A stretch of 64,000 bases of DNA, taken from assembly GCA_037962975.1 (NCBI GenBank), contig CM075676.1, positions 45,308,001 through 45,372,000 of the forward strand, written 5' to 3'. Every line of letters begins with the position of its first letter. The first letter of the stretch is position 1. This document shows positions 12,493-24,920 of this stretch, piece after piece. The notes under the pieces were generated by a model. The model saw only the letters and a list, made by a program, of their open reading frames with translations, was not told the DNA's origin and did not search any database. The DNA is from Clitoria ternatea (taxonomy: Eukaryota; Streptophyta; Magnoliopsida; Fabales; Fabaceae). Position numbers and translations under genes: made by a program.

Positions 12493-13217
12493 TGTTAAAT
12501 ACATGTCTCAAATTTTGTTAATGTGGTACTTCATTTACCATGAGCAATTTAAATTGAATTTTGTTTCATCATAATACCAATCTAATTTAGTTTTTACTTC
12601 TTTAGAATAGCAATTCAAATTGAATTCTACTTCTTCATAATACAAATTCAATTTGAATTCTACTTCTTCACAACACAAATTCAATTTGAATTCTACTTCA
12701 GAATACAAATTCAATTTGAATTTTACTTCTTCAAATACAAATTCAAATTGAATTTTACTTCTTCACAAAACCAATTCAATTTGGTTTTGTCTTCTGGTTA
12801 AGAAAATATTATTATATTCCTTAGAATTGCCTATAAAAGGATTCAAGGTACCACATTTGCAATCATGGTCAAGTTCTTTCCTAGTGTAATCCTGAGAGAA
12901 TTTTTAGTAGCGAGTATATATTTTTAGTTTCATCTGAGAGAGTACTCTAGTCAGAAATTTGAGAGATAATTTTATTTTTGTCCCTGTGACTTATAGGGCT
13001 ATTGTCTCTTTGTTTTCTTTTCTTTTTGAGAACTTCTTGTACTCTCCTTCTTACATAGTGGAACTGTTTTGCTCGTGATCATCAGTGTTCTTTTTCTCCA
13101 ATCTTGGAGGTTTTCTATGGAAATATTATGTGTTTATTTTCTTGCCGTTATACTTGCTTCTCTTTATCTCCAATTGATTTGATCCAGTGCTTCCGCAACA
13201 CGCTGATTTTCTTAACA
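12493..13217 (+). repeat. 5' LTR (725 bp) of the copia element
   Basis: The LTR holds an array of about six palindromic units of the ATTCAATTTGAAT type, separated by a CTACTTCTTCA-like spacer (12,541-12,790). A TATA box CTATAAAA follows at 12,831-12,838. It is longer than the 3' LTR largely because it carries one extra palindrome unit. Confidence 0.95.
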
Positions 13218-13219
13218 AG

Positions 13220-13231
13220 TGGTATCAGAGC
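13220..13231 (+). promoter_or_regulatory. Primer-binding site for initiator tRNA-Met
   Basis: TGGTATCAGAGC begins two bases after the 5' LTR end. It is complementary to the 3' end of plant initiator tRNA-Met and primes first-strand synthesis. Confidence 0.95.
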
Positions 13232-13255
13232 TGCTTGTTCGATTGGAGGTTCAAT

Positions 13256-16200
13256 ATGTCTACCGTTACCAAATTTGACATTGAGAAGTTTGATGGCAAG
13301 ATCAGTTTTTCTATTTGGCGTGTCCAAATGAAAGTTGTTCTCATTCAAAATAGATTAAGGAAAACTTTAGATGGCAAAACAAAAAGACCATCTACTATGA
13401 CCGATGAGCAATGGGATGAGTTGAATGAAAAGGCGATTTCAACAATCCAACTTTGCTTGTCCAAGGAGGTTCTTCATGAGGTAGCCAATGAAACCACTGT
13501 TGCGGCTTTGTGGTTGAAGTTGGAGACTTTATACATGACCAAAAGCCTCACAAATAAGCTTCGTCTCAAAGAACGGTTATATACCATTCGTATGATTGAA
13601 GGTACTTCTATTCAATCTCATCTTAATGAGTTTAATTCTATTATTATGGATCTAGAAAATATTGATGTAAAAATTGATGATGAAGATAAAGTTGTTCTGT
13701 TGGTCGTCTCTCTACCTTCTACCTATAAACACTTTAAAGAAATTATGTTGTATGGTAACAACAATACCTTATCCTTTGAAGATGTTAAATCTAATTTATT
13801 GTCCAAAGAAAAGTTTGATCTTAAAATTCATTCTGAGGACAAGGGTGAAGGTTTAAGTGTCAGGGGTAGAACTCAAGAAAAAAAGAGTACCGGTAATAAG
13901 AAAAGCAGATCCAGATCCAGAGGGCATAAATCCAACAAAACCTGTCGCTATTGCAAGAAATATGGGCATGATATCTCTGATTGCTTTATCTTGAAAAAGA
14001 AACAAGAAAAGCATGAAAAAGATAAACAACCAGCTGAAGCTGCTAATGTTGAGAATGATTCTGATGGTGATGCTATGTTATCTTTTGTTTTCTCTGATAA
14101 GAGGAGCAAACATGAATGGATTCTTGATTCTGGATGTACTTTCCATATGTGTCCTTATAGGGACTTATTTACCACTCTTGAACTTATTAATAGTGGTGTT
14201 GTCTTGATGGGTAATGATACCCAATGCAAGGTTACAGGAATAGGTACCATTCAGATCAAGTCTCATGATGGTATTGTCAGGACTCTTTCCAAAGTTTGCT
14301 TTGTTCCTGACTTGAAGCGGAATCTAATTTCTCTTGGCACCCTAGAATCTCTTGGGTGCAAGTATTCAGCTGAAGGTGGAGTTCTAAAGGTATCAAAAGG
14401 TTCCCTTGTTCTATTAAAAGCTACTCGTGTTGGTAGTTTGTATATCTTGCAAGGATCTGTGGTGACAGGCTCAACAGTTGTTTCATCTTCTATGCCTGAT
14501 ATTGATGTCACTAAATTATGGCACATGCGCCTGGCTATATAAGTGAAAAAGGCATGCACCTTCTGAGCAAGCAAGGTCTTCTTGGTAATCAAGGCATCAG
14601 TAAGTTGGAGTTTTGTGAACATTGTGTTTTTGGGAAGCAGAAAAGAGTTAGCTTCTCTACTGTAACTCACCGAACAAAAGGTATTCTTGATTACATTCAT
14701 TTAGATCTTTGGGGACCTTCCAAAGTTCCTTCTTATGGAGGAAAACATTATATGATGACTATTATTGATGATTATTCTCGTAAAGTTTGGGTCTACTTTC
14801 TAAGACATAAAAATGAAACTTTTCCCACTTTTAAGAAGTGGAAAACTCTTGTTGAAACTCAGACAGGGAAGAAAGTCAAGAAGCTCAGAACAGATAATGG
14901 ATTGGAGTTCTGTGAAGGTGACTTTAATGAGTTCTGTGCAAATCATGGTATTGTTAGACATAAAACCGTTCCAGGTAAACCCCAGTAGAATAGTGTTGCA
15001 GAACGTTTAAACAGAACGATCCTTGAGAGAGCTCGTTGTATGCTATCAAATACTGGGTTATGGCATTGACGTGAATTATGGGCAGAGGCAACATCTACTG
15101 CTTGTTACTTGATTAATCGCTCTCCACACTCTTCACTTGATTTTAAAATTCCAGAAGAAATTTGGTCAGGTAATCCTGTTAATTATTCTAATTTAAGAAT
15201 CTTTGGATGTCCTACATATGCACATGTTAATGGTGGCAAATTAGCTCCAAGAGCTATTAAGTGCATATTTCTTGGTTATGCATCTGAGTCTAAAGGATAT
15301 CGTCTATGGTGTTCTGATCCTAAGTCACGAAAGTTAATTCTCAGTAGAGATATGACTTTTAATGAGGATGCATTATTATCTTCTGGAAAACAATCTTCTA
15401 TTTCTTCTTCTAGTACTAATAATCTACAGGGTACTAGCGAGAAGGTGGAGTTCAAATTAAAATCTGCTAATGTTGATGTCTCATCTTCCTCTACCAATGA
15501 GTCTAGCATTAATGATCATGGTGATGATCGTACCACTTCTCCTATTCAGCCACAGGAAGAGGATTATTCTATTGCTCGAGACAGACCAAGGAGACAAATT
15601 AAAAGGCCAGTCAGATACACTGTTGATGATAATCTGATTGCTTATGCATTGTTTATCGCACAAGAGGTAAATTATGTCGTTGATCCTACCAGCTATTCTA
15701 AAGCTGTTTCTTGTGTGGATTCTTCAAAATGGCTACTAGCTATGAATGAAGAAATTGAAAGCCTTTATAAGAATAATACATGGAGTTTGACAGAACTCCC
15801 TAAAGGCAAACGACCGCTTCGATGTAAATGGATTTACAAGAAGAAAGATGGCATTCCTGGGGTTGAAGATCCTAAATGCAAGGCAAGATTAGTCGTCAAA
15901 GGCTTTCATCAAAAGGAAGGTATTGACTTTAATGAGATTTTCTCACTAGTTGTTTGTCATACCTCAATCCGTATCTTGCTTGCTTTTGTTGCTTTATTTG
16001 ATCTAGAATTGGAGCAACTTGATGTTAAAATAGCTTTTCTACATGGAGAGCTGGAAGAAGAAATCTATATGGATCAGCCAGAGGGATTTATTGTTCCTGG
16101 TAAAGAGCATCTTTTTGTCGTTTGATAAAATCTTTATATGATCTCAAGCAAGCTCCTAGACAGTAGTACAAAAGGTTTGACTCCTTTATGATTGGGCAAG

Positions 16201-17251
16201 GATATTCAAGGAGTCAATATGATGACTGTATTTATTTCCAACAATTTCCTGATGGAACTTTCATTTACTTGTTACTTTATGTTGATGATATGTTGATTGC
16301 ATCACGTAACAAGTCTCTAATTAGGAAATTAAAAGCTCAACTCAATAATGAGTTTGAGATGAAGAAATTAGGTGCAGCTAAGAAAATTCTTGGCATGGAG
16401 ATTCACAGGGATCGTCAAGCTGGTAAATTATTCTTATCTCAACAGAAATATGTTGACAGATTGCTTAACAGATTTAATATGAAAACCTGTAAACCTGTTT
16501 CTACTCCACTTACTGCACATTTCAAGTTATCTTCAGACCTATGCCCACAAACTAAAGAAGAAATAGAGCGTATGTCACACGTTCCTTATGCTAGTGCAAT
16601 TGGTAGTTTAATGTATGCTATGGTATGCACTAGACCAGATTTAGCATATGCTGTCAACATGGTGAGTCGATACATGCATAATCCTGGAAAGGATTATTGG
16701 AATGCTGCGAAATGGATTTTTTGGTATCTAAAAGGTACTACTGATATTGGTTTGGTATTTGACAGAAGCAAAGCTACAACTAATGATGTTGCAGGTTTTG
16801 TTGACTTGGATTATGGTGGTGATCTTGATAGAAGAAGATCTCTTTTTGGTTACATCTTCACTCTTTGTAACTCTGCCATCAGTTGGAAAGCTTCTCTTCA
16901 ATCTATTGTTGCATTATCTACAACTGAAGCAGAATATATTCAGTCACACAGGGTGTGAAAGAGGCTCTTTGGCTTCGTGGTTTAGTCAATGAACTTGGTC
17001 TTACACAAGATATTCTTACTGTGTTTTGTGATAGTCAAAGTGCTATTTATTTGACTAAGAATAGTCGTTATCAAGTCAAGACCAAACACATTGATGTAAA
17101 GCATCACTTTATCTGAGACATTGTTATAATTGGTGAAATTATGGTGCAAAAGATTCATACTTCTGATAATCCAGCAGATATGCTTACTAAGCCACTTCCT
17201 AATACCAAGTTCCAACATTGCTTTGACTTGGTTGGTCTACACAACACTTGA
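13256..17251 (+). pseudogene. Copia gag-pol polyprotein, broken
   Basis: The likely start is ATG 13,256. Domains in order: gag with zinc knuckle CRYCKKYGHDISDC (about residues 230-243); protease with LDSGC (about residue 291); GAG-pre-integrase (LWHMR); integrase with zinc finger (CEHCVFGK) and Asp, Asp, Glu positions in HLDLWGP, RTDNGLEF and SVAERLNRT; RT with QLDVK and YVDDM; RNase H (DLDYGGDLDRRRS, CDSQSAIYL). Breaks: frameshift near 14,530; TAG at 14,986-14,988; TGA at 15,067-15,069; frameshift near 16,115; TAG at 16,164-16,166; frameshift near 16,940; TGA at 17,114-17,116. The natural end is the TGA at 17,249-17,251. Likeness is closest to Tnt1-94-type polyproteins (Tork clade), from memory of the family rather than a search. 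Confidence 0.95.
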
Positions 17252-17254
17252 ATG

Positions 17255-17267
17255 CCCCTTTGGAGAT
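17255..17267 (+). promoter_or_regulatory. Putative polypurine tract of the copia element
   Basis: CTTTGGAGAT sits directly before the 3' LTR, where second-strand priming is expected. The purine run is short. Confidence 0.6.
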
Positions 17268-17959
17268 TGTTAAATACATGTCTCAAATTTTGTTAATGTG
17301 ATACTTCATTTACCATGAGCAATTCAAATTGAATTTTGTTTCATCATAATACCAATCCAATTTGGTTTTTACTTCTTTAGAATAGCATACAAATTCAATT
17401 TGAATTCTACTTCTTCACAATACAAATTCAATTTAAATTCTACTTCTTTAGAATACAAATTCAATTTGAATTTTACTTCTTCAAATACAAATTCAAATTG
17501 AATTTTACTTCTTCACAAAACCAATTCAATTTGATTTTGTCTTCTGGTTAAAGAAATATTATTAGAATTGCCTATAAAAGGATTCAAGGTACCACATTTG
17601 CAATCATGGTCAAGTTCTCTCCTAGTGTAATCCTGAGAGAATTTTTAGTAGCGAGTATAAATTTTTAGTTTCACCTGAGAGAGTACTCTAGTCAGAAAAT
17701 TTGAGAGATAATTTTATTTTTGTCCCTGTGACTTATAAGGCTATTGTCTCTTTGTTCTCTTTTCTTTTTGAGAACTTCTTGTACTCTCCTTCTTACATAG
17801 TGGAACTGTTTTGCTCGTGATCATTAGTGTTCTTTTTCTCCAATCTTGGAGGTTTTCTATGGAAATATTGTGTGTTTATTTTCTTGCTCTTATACTTGCT
17901 TCTTTTTATCTCCAATTGATTTGATCCAGTGCTTCCGCAACACGTTGATTTTCTTAACA
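17268..17959 (+). repeat. 3' LTR (692 bp) of the copia element
   Basis: It matches 12,493-13,217 along its length, with the same TATA box (17,572-17,579) but a shorter palindrome array. It ends TTAACA, then the ATAAC duplication. Confidence 0.95.
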
Positions 17960-18037
17960 ATAACCAATCGTATCCTTGAAATGATTTGGCTGTCTTAAAT
18001 AATTGTTTTTTATTTTGTTCTAAAAAAACAAAGAATA

Positions 18038-18040
<3 letters not shown>

Positions 18041-18083
<43 letters not shown>
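18041..18083. repeat. (TA)n microsatellite
   Basis: About 43 bases of uninterrupted TA. Confidence 0.95.
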
Positions 18084-18087
<4 letters not shown>

Positions 18088-18354
18088 TTTGCATAACTTT
18101 ACAAAGCATAAGAAATCAAAAGAACTTTATATTGAGATCTGTAATGAAAATACCTAAGAAATCATAGGATAAGACATGCTGATTTAAAAATTTTCTTTTT
18201 GATTTTTTTATTATGTTACATACTTAAAATTAAATTTGAAACAAAAACTAAAATTTTAAATTTTAAAATCATTTTGAAAAGAAACAAATTGTGTATGTTT
18301 TTTTAGTAAAGCAGGCAATCATTAATTATTGTTTTTTAAATTTAGTCTGAGTTG

Positions 18355-18432
18355 TATTAAATAAAATAATATATAATATATAAAATACTATAAAATAATA
18401 TAATATATAATATATAAAATACTATAATATTA
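18355..18432. repeat. AT-only tandem duplication
   Basis: AATATATAATATATAAAATA occurs twice, about 40 bases apart, in a stretch of A and T only. Confidence 0.6.
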
Positions 18433-20298
18433 CGAATCCAGCTAGTGATGTACATTTATGGTTTTTACCTACGTATCATATATTTTTATGATAATTTTTA
18501 TACATGATGAAAGATAATCTCAGTTTAATTCTCAAGCTCTCGCGTATGTATTTTGACTTTCGATCCACGGTTAGCATTTTAAAATTATATATGTATATAT
18601 GAATATCGTAAATGAAGTATCTTACCAGTCTTGCTTATAAATGAATATCTTATTATTCAATATAATTCAGAATATATAGGGTATGTTTGGGGCGAGTTTT
18701 TGTTTTTAATTTATGAACCAGATGTATGTTCGAAAAAAAGGAGTTAAAATGATTATTAATTTTAAAATATTATAAAATAATTTTAAAACTGAATAAATAA
18801 ATTCAAAATAATTTTTAAACTAATCATAAAAATATTAAAATGAAGAAGATTGAAAGGGGTGATGTAGGGTTAGCCCTAAGTCAAAGGCTCCATTTGGTTG
18901 GGTAATAAATACAACCACTTACCGTACGGAACCCAAATCTTGGCAGGTCCTCTTATTTCCCTTCAAATCCGAACTTTTGTTTGGGTCAAATGCTCAAAGT
19001 TAATTATTTTCAATACTACCTTTATTTTTAAATATCTTTTAAATTTATACATCATTAATTTTTTTGACAAATAAATGATATATATCAATTATATTACTTA
19101 TTTCTCTAATGATAATTGAATGATAACTGGAGAGAGACTAAATAAACAGGAAATAAATAGAAAAATTGAATGATGGGGGATTTGAGGAAACCACTATAAA
19201 TTTTAAACAAATTTAATAATTTTAACTAAATCAACCAAATTTTTTAATATGTATGAATTAGGTAAAATGATCCTATGTTTAGGGGCGAGGGTAGTATTAT
19301 TCTCTCTGTTTTTATTATTTGTAAGATAATTTAGACTGAAACACATATATTAAAAAATAAGTAGATCATTAATTGTTTTTACCATAACACCCCTATTAAT
19401 GTATAATTTTCTTGGAATTAAGATAATAATAAATAAGATATATCAACTCCATTTATGTCTCATGTCATAATTGGTTAATAAGTGGAGATTGATTAAGTGG
19501 AGAGAAAATAAGTGGAGAGGGTAGAATGATGAATCCTAATAATCTTAAAGATAATTTTGAAAATTTACTACAAAAATAAATTTAACTAAATTAACTAACT
19601 TTTTTAATACATGTTAGGTAAATGATCTTATATTAAGTGATATTATTAAAATATATTTTTTAATAAAAATAAATTATACATGAAATAATATTAAAAGATA
19701 AAATCTTTTAATAAAAATTATATATCTTATATAAAATAATATTAATAAAAAAATATAATTATTTTGCAATACTAAAAACTAAAAATAATACACATTTATA
19801 GGCTTTTAGTATCTAAGATTATACATAATCCCAAAAACCTTACCCTACCACACAAAAAACCTAAAACATTTTTTTATTGAACTGCACATAACCGGTAAAC
19901 CATCGATTCAAGCAGTTTTTACCGATTTAATCGATTCAATACTTAGATTGGTTTATTAATTTAAACAAATTGAAATTTTGACCAATTTATATATTTTTTT
20001 ATTAAATCACCCTTGTTGATTTGATTTTTAAAATTATGCTTAACATAAGAATAAAATGATCACCATGATAAAGACCCTTAGAGGGAGTAAAAGCCTCCTT
20101 AGTATCTCGATTCCAAACTAACTTAAGAATTGAGACCCTCACACAACTCATGTTGAGATTAATATATAGTTTCAACACCACCCAAACTCAACCAAAGTAT
20201 ATTGAAAGAAAGTCTAACTAATATCATCATAGGTTTTTTTTATATATTTTTATTAAAAGTGAATGAGGGTGTCTATGACAACAAGGAGACATTGGGAG
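18433..20298. other. Gene-free AT-rich stretch with a diverged duplication
   Basis: A segment with TTTAACTAAATCAAC at about 19,221 recurs in diverged form at about 19,581 (offset about 360). A CTCTCTGTTTTTATTATTTG-like start at about 19,301 resembles ends of small plant MITEs, but I could not pair termini. No coding sequence was found. Confidence 0.4.
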
Positions 20299-20445
20299 AG
20301 CAAGCATATAAGTGTCGAATACCATAATACAACCAAAAATCTTAAGACATTATGGATTCTAGCATTATAAACTATTCAACTTACTTACATCAAGCATATA
20401 AGTGTTGATACCACAATATAACCAAAAATCTTATAACATTGGTGC
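20297..20445. repeat. 90-bp-offset duplication
   Basis: CAAGCATATAAGTGT begins at 20,301 and 20,391. The next 35-40 bases (ACAACCAAAAATCTTA-like) are also shared. Confidence 0.6.
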
Positions 20446-20586
20446 ATGAGTCCTTACAACTCACATATACTTGATGTAAGATTACACACTTGAATTCTTT
20501 AACACATCAATTTTGAAAATGAGCTCACCTAACTTGCCTTTTTACTTCCATACAATAAAAATTTTAGGTTTTTCCTATGGTACCCA

Positions 20587-21163
20587 TTAGGGGTGTTTGT
20601 CGTATGGTTCAATTCAGTTTTGAAGGAAACAATGAGCTAAACCGCATGTTAAAAATAGTTACGAATCCATTTGGTTAGGTTGATGCGGTTTTTATTCTTA
20701 CTTTTTTCTAAAATAAAAATCACAATTCAATTAATTTTGTCATAAAATCTTTAAGTAATGTCACAACCATAATGAATCAACATGGGTTCATAACAAATTT
20801 TAGTTATAAATAAATAAAAATAACAATTACATAAAACCGCAATATTAAAAATGTTGCTAGCTGTAATTTTACTTAATTGATTTTAAACACAATTTATTCT
20901 AAATACTCTCATTAGTTAAAAGATTACAAGTTGATTTCAGTTAGTTGATTACGAACAAAATTGATTACAAAAGACATAATGGTAAATAAAAATGTGTGAA
21001 AATGTAGTTTGGTTCAGTTTGATTTTAAGAAAAAGGAAGTCAAATCACACTAAAAACTATGACTTTTTGGTTTAACAATTTTTACAGATAGCGATTCTCT
21101 TAGTTCTTGATTTAGTCCGATTTAGTTTAGCAGTTAGCACAACCTGGTTCTTGAACACCCTTA
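20587..21163. mobile_element. 577-bp non-autonomous hAT-type element
   Basis: The ends are TTAGGGGTGTT and AACACCCTTA, an imperfect inverted repeat. They are flanked by GTACCCA (20,580-20,586 and 21,164-21,170), 7 of the 8 bases expected of a hAT duplication. The interior has GGTTCAATTCAGTTTT- and TTTGGTTCAGTTTGATT-type runs in opposite halves, common in such elements. No transposase is present. Confidence 0.7.
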
Positions 21164-21189
21164 GTACCCACTTGTTTTCAAATATTAAA

Positions 21190-21455
21190 TATTATTCCTT
21201 CCATTTCATATTATGAGCTCTTTATTTAAAAGGGTACAATTTTAGAAGGGTAATTATATTGTCTTAATATTATAAAAGATAATTTTATTTTTTAAAACTT
21301 TTCCTTATATAAAGTCAAATTTTTAGTATCATTTATTAATTGTACAAATGTGGAAACATTAAATGCTTAAGGGTAAAATAGAAAAAAGATATAATAAATC
21401 TTTTGAAATTTTTTTAAAGAGTTATAAAATAAAACATTTTTTATTTTATTAAAAA
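21190..21455. mobile_element. Small MITE with imperfect terminal inverted repeats
   Basis: The left arm TTTCATATTATGAGCTCTTTA (from about 21,203) pairs with a right arm near 21,415-21,440. No coding sequence. The duplication at the ends is not clear, so the superfamily is open. Confidence 0.45.
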
Positions 21456-21898
21456 AACATTTAATTAGGTTTCCATTCCTAAAGTTGATGTGTATATTAG
21501 ATAAGTATATTTTAACTCTTAAAAAAAATGCAAAACCACTCTTATGGGTCATGCTTTCATGTTTTTTAATGTTTTCCATTTGATTAGAAGATTAATTCAT
21601 ACTAATCTTTCATTCACCCTCTGCTTTTCTTGTGAAAGCAAAGAAGGATTTATAAATCGAAGTGTGAATCTTCATTTCAAAGTGTTGGAGTTTTAGTGGT
21701 TTATAAACTTAGTATATTCTTATACTCCTAATACTTGTATATTTTTTTAATGTATTTGTGAATTTTTTACACTCCTCCTTAAGTTTAATTTAAGCTCTAA
21801 TATAAAGACCCATAATGCTGGAGAGAACATAGAAGAGTTTTGAAGTGGGTCTATATTTAGGGAAGAGATAAGAGAAAGACATAGTAATTATTGGGTGT
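21456..21898. other. Gene-free stretch left of the Ogre insertion
   Basis: Nothing recognised. Confidence 0.4.
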
Positions 21899-21903
21899 GA
21901 GGG

Positions 21904-24571
21904 TGTCGCGACCGGGATCGCGGCGGCGCGGCCGACCCTCAAAACGATTTTAAAAAATAAAATAGGGAGTCGCCACCAATATTTTAAGGATAAAATATCG
22001 GGAAAACCTTTCATTAAAGCACTGGTTATAAAAATGAAATTCTAAGTTCGGGAGTCGAATTACAGGTGAGGAAGGTATTAGCACCTCACAACTATCCGTT
22101 ATAAAACGGTTACCCCAAATTGATAGCACGCACTTCAAAATAGCCCATAAATTATTTTTAACTTCTTTTTAAGAAAAAAGAAATACACGAAACAACTAAG
22201 CGAACGCAAATAGACAGAACAAACCAAACAGTGACAACAAAACAGCGACAGAAAGAAATTTGACTAAACAGTGACAGAAAGGAGAAAACAGAGTAAGAGT
22301 GAAGATTAACAGGACGTCTCGTCCAAATTAACCTTAACTGATACATAAACAATTCGAAGATTAAAATAAAATTGAATAACATGGAGTATAATAAAGTGGA
22401 TTAAAACTGAAGATTAACAGGACGTCTCATCCAAATTAACCTTATTTTTAAGGAAACATTATTTAAATAAAATATTAAAAATATGTGGTCAACAAGACGT
22501 CGCGTCTAAATTAACCTCATTCTTAAGGAAAATACTATTTACATAAAGTATTAAAAAAAACACGAGAACACGAGATTAACAAGACGTCGCGTCTAAATTA
22601 ACCTCATATTAAGAAAGTTATTATTTAAAATAAAATATTAAGAGTATGAGATTAACAAGACGTCTCGTCTAAATTAACCTCATTTTAAACAAATCATTAT
22701 AAAATATTAAATAGGTAAAATAAATTGAGACAATAACAAAGGCATAAAAAATAAACGAAGGAAAGTGGGCCCGACAGGAATTGACTCCCGCTCCTACGTA
22801 TTCTCAAGCTTTTGAGAAATCAGGGTTACGTAGTTCTTTAAGGGATATATTCGAGAAAAATATTTAAAATTATTTTTAAAGTTTTATAAATTGATTCGAT
22901 TTTTAATAATAAAAAGAAATTTATGAGGAAGGGAAAATACAAAGCGAAGTACTTCGCACGTGCATAAACCTTCGAAAGCTTACAATGCAAATGTAGGCAA
23001 AAGTAATTTTGCACGACATTGCCCATAAGATTCTAAAAATAATTTATTCTAAAAAAAACACATATATAATATTTAATTATTAAAAACAAAAATATGAAAA
23101 ATATTCAATATTTATTCTAAGAAGCATTTTTTAGATTTTTGGTATCAAAAAAAGAAAAACTAATTTTTATTTTAAGAAGAAATGTTTAAATCTTAATATT
23201 TTTATTTTTATTTTTAAAAATTATCATAAAAAGAACCATTTAGAAAAGATATTTATTTTTTCTTAAAAAAATATTTTTTGGTTTTTAGCAAAAGGAATTA
23301 TATTTTTTTAAAAAGGAAAGAGATATTTAATTTGATATTTTAAATTTTTGATTTAAAGTGACTAAAAACTATTTATTAGTTTTGTTATTCATAAAGAAAT
23401 TATTTTTATTACTTTATTATTCCTAAAATAGAAAAGGGAATATTTTATTTTATTTCAACATAAATAAATAAAAACATTCTTTTTGATTAAAAAAATTTTA
23501 GAAATAAATCAAAACACCTTTTTATTAAAAAAAATTTGTTTGCAAAAATTGGATCTTAAGCTATTTGGGCTTCAGATTTGCTGAAGCCCATTACCTACAT
23601 AAAAAACAAATAAACAACAACAAGACAAAATAAAAAAGAAAATTTTTAAAGAAATTTGGGCCTCACTATTTGAGGCCCAACAAAAAAAACTAAACCTACC
23701 CTAAGTAAAGAAAAGAGAAAAAAAAAAAGAAGAGGAAAAGAGAAAAGGGGGGGCGGCGGTGCAGGCAGAGAGAGGAGGGAAGTGAGTTAGGGAGAGGGAG
23801 AATGGGATTGAGAGGGGAAGAGGGAGAGAGAGTGAAGCCGAGAGAGTGAAGGGCCAGGCCGAGAGGGAGAGGGACGTCGGAGGGGGAGAGGCCGACAGAG
23901 TGGGAGAGGGTGAGAGAGAGGGAGAGCGACGGAGCGAGAGAGAGTGGGAGATTAGAAGGAGAGAGCGAACCAGAGGAAGGGAGACCGAAGTGGTGGCCGG
24001 CGGTGGAGCAGAGGAGTGACCGGCGTGGGGTGATCGGAGAAGATGACCGGAGTTGCTCCCCTCTCTTTTCTTCTCCTTTGTTGTCACTGATTTTTGGTGT
24101 TTTTGATTGGTTTTTTTTTTGGGCTGTTGGCTGTTGGGTTCTTAATTCTGTGAGTTTGATGGTGGTGAGGAGGGTGGATGATGAATCCTTGAGAAGAGCT
24201 GTTGGAGGTGATTCTCCGTCCCGGTTCCTGTTTTCTATTTTTTGTTTGAGGAAGCAGATGAAAAGAATGAGGATGAGGCCACCGTAACCCTCTCAATCTT
24301 CCCCCCGCCCTTAAATTCAAATTGGTTGTCGTTTTTTTTCTTCTGTTGTTGATGGGTGTTATTATTATTTTATGAAAGGTATTTCTTGAACCCTTCACTG
24401 TTCCCTTTCAGGCCATCCCATGCTTATTGGAACCGGGACCTGCTGTTAGGGAGTGGAGTTTGTTCTGGCGTGGCAGACCAAAGAGGATGGGAGGGGATTC
24501 TTTTTCATTTTTAGTGAAGTAGAAATAAAAAATTGATTATCAGAAAAAAAAAATCAAAATTGGTGTTTACA
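21904..24571 (-). repeat. 3' LTR of the Ogre-like element (2,668 bp)
   Basis: It differs from 37,606-40,285 by about 20 substitutions that I could see, plus homopolymer indels. It has five roughly 80-bp subrepeats with GACGTC (22,300-22,690) and a GA-rich tract (23,700-23,960), which is CT-rich in element sense. Open frames on both strands within it are shared with the other LTR simply because the LTRs are near-identical. Confidence 0.95.
22298..22690. repeat. Five LTR subrepeats carrying GACGTC hairpins
   Basis: Units begin near 22,303, 22,411, 22,487, 22,573 and 22,649. Each contains AAGACGTCGCGTCTAAATTA or a variant, where AGACG and CGTCT can form a short stem. GACGTC is a C-box-like bZIP core. 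The other LTR carries the same array at about 38,005-38,395. Confidence 0.8.
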
Positions 24572-24594
24572 GCTGCCCCTCTTTACTTTCTTTT
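24572..24594 (-). promoter_or_regulatory. Polypurine tract of the Ogre-like element
   Basis: In element sense the bases next to the 3' LTR read GAAAGTAAAGAGGGGCAGC, a purine run that would prime second-strand synthesis. Confidence 0.85.
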
Positions 24595-24920
24595 CGTGAA
24601 AATATGAATGATTCGTTTATACTACAAAAAGGAAGTAAAGACATGAACACCATCTTGACAACAACAACCTCAAGAGAGTCAAACAATACCAACTTTGATA
24701 ATGAGACAGACTTAAAAAACTTCGGCAGTTGGGGAAGATAATCAAGGTGCCAACTCTGGTAACTAAAGTTAGAGCTTTACCCTGAGGCTTTCTTTGTAGC
24801 AATCAGGTGTCCAGGGAACGCCCCGGACTCAAATCAAGAAATGAGATAGCCTAGGAGTGGGTTCCTGAGGCTTTGACTAAAAGCATGTGACTTAGGGAAT
24901 GTCCCTAGTTGACAGAAAAC

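Larger units (their letters stand above)
12493..17959 (+). mobile_element. Complete Ty1-copia LTR retrotransposon, Tnt1-like
   Basis: The termini are TGTTAA and TTAACA, flanked by the 5-bp duplication ATAAC (12,488-12,492 and 17,960-17,964). The order is LTR, primer site for initiator tRNA-Met, gag, protease, integrase, RT, RNase H, short purine run, LTR. Integrase precedes RT, as in copia. Several nonsense and frameshift mutations make it inactive. The LTRs differ in length and at several sites, so the insertion is older than the Ogre element further on. Confidence 0.97.

Noticed and set aside
23701..24287. 125- to 128-codon frames in the Ogre LTR, repeated at 39,348-40,000
   Set aside because: Both copies exist because the LTRs are near-identical, which is not evidence of selection. 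The composition follows the GA-rich tract.
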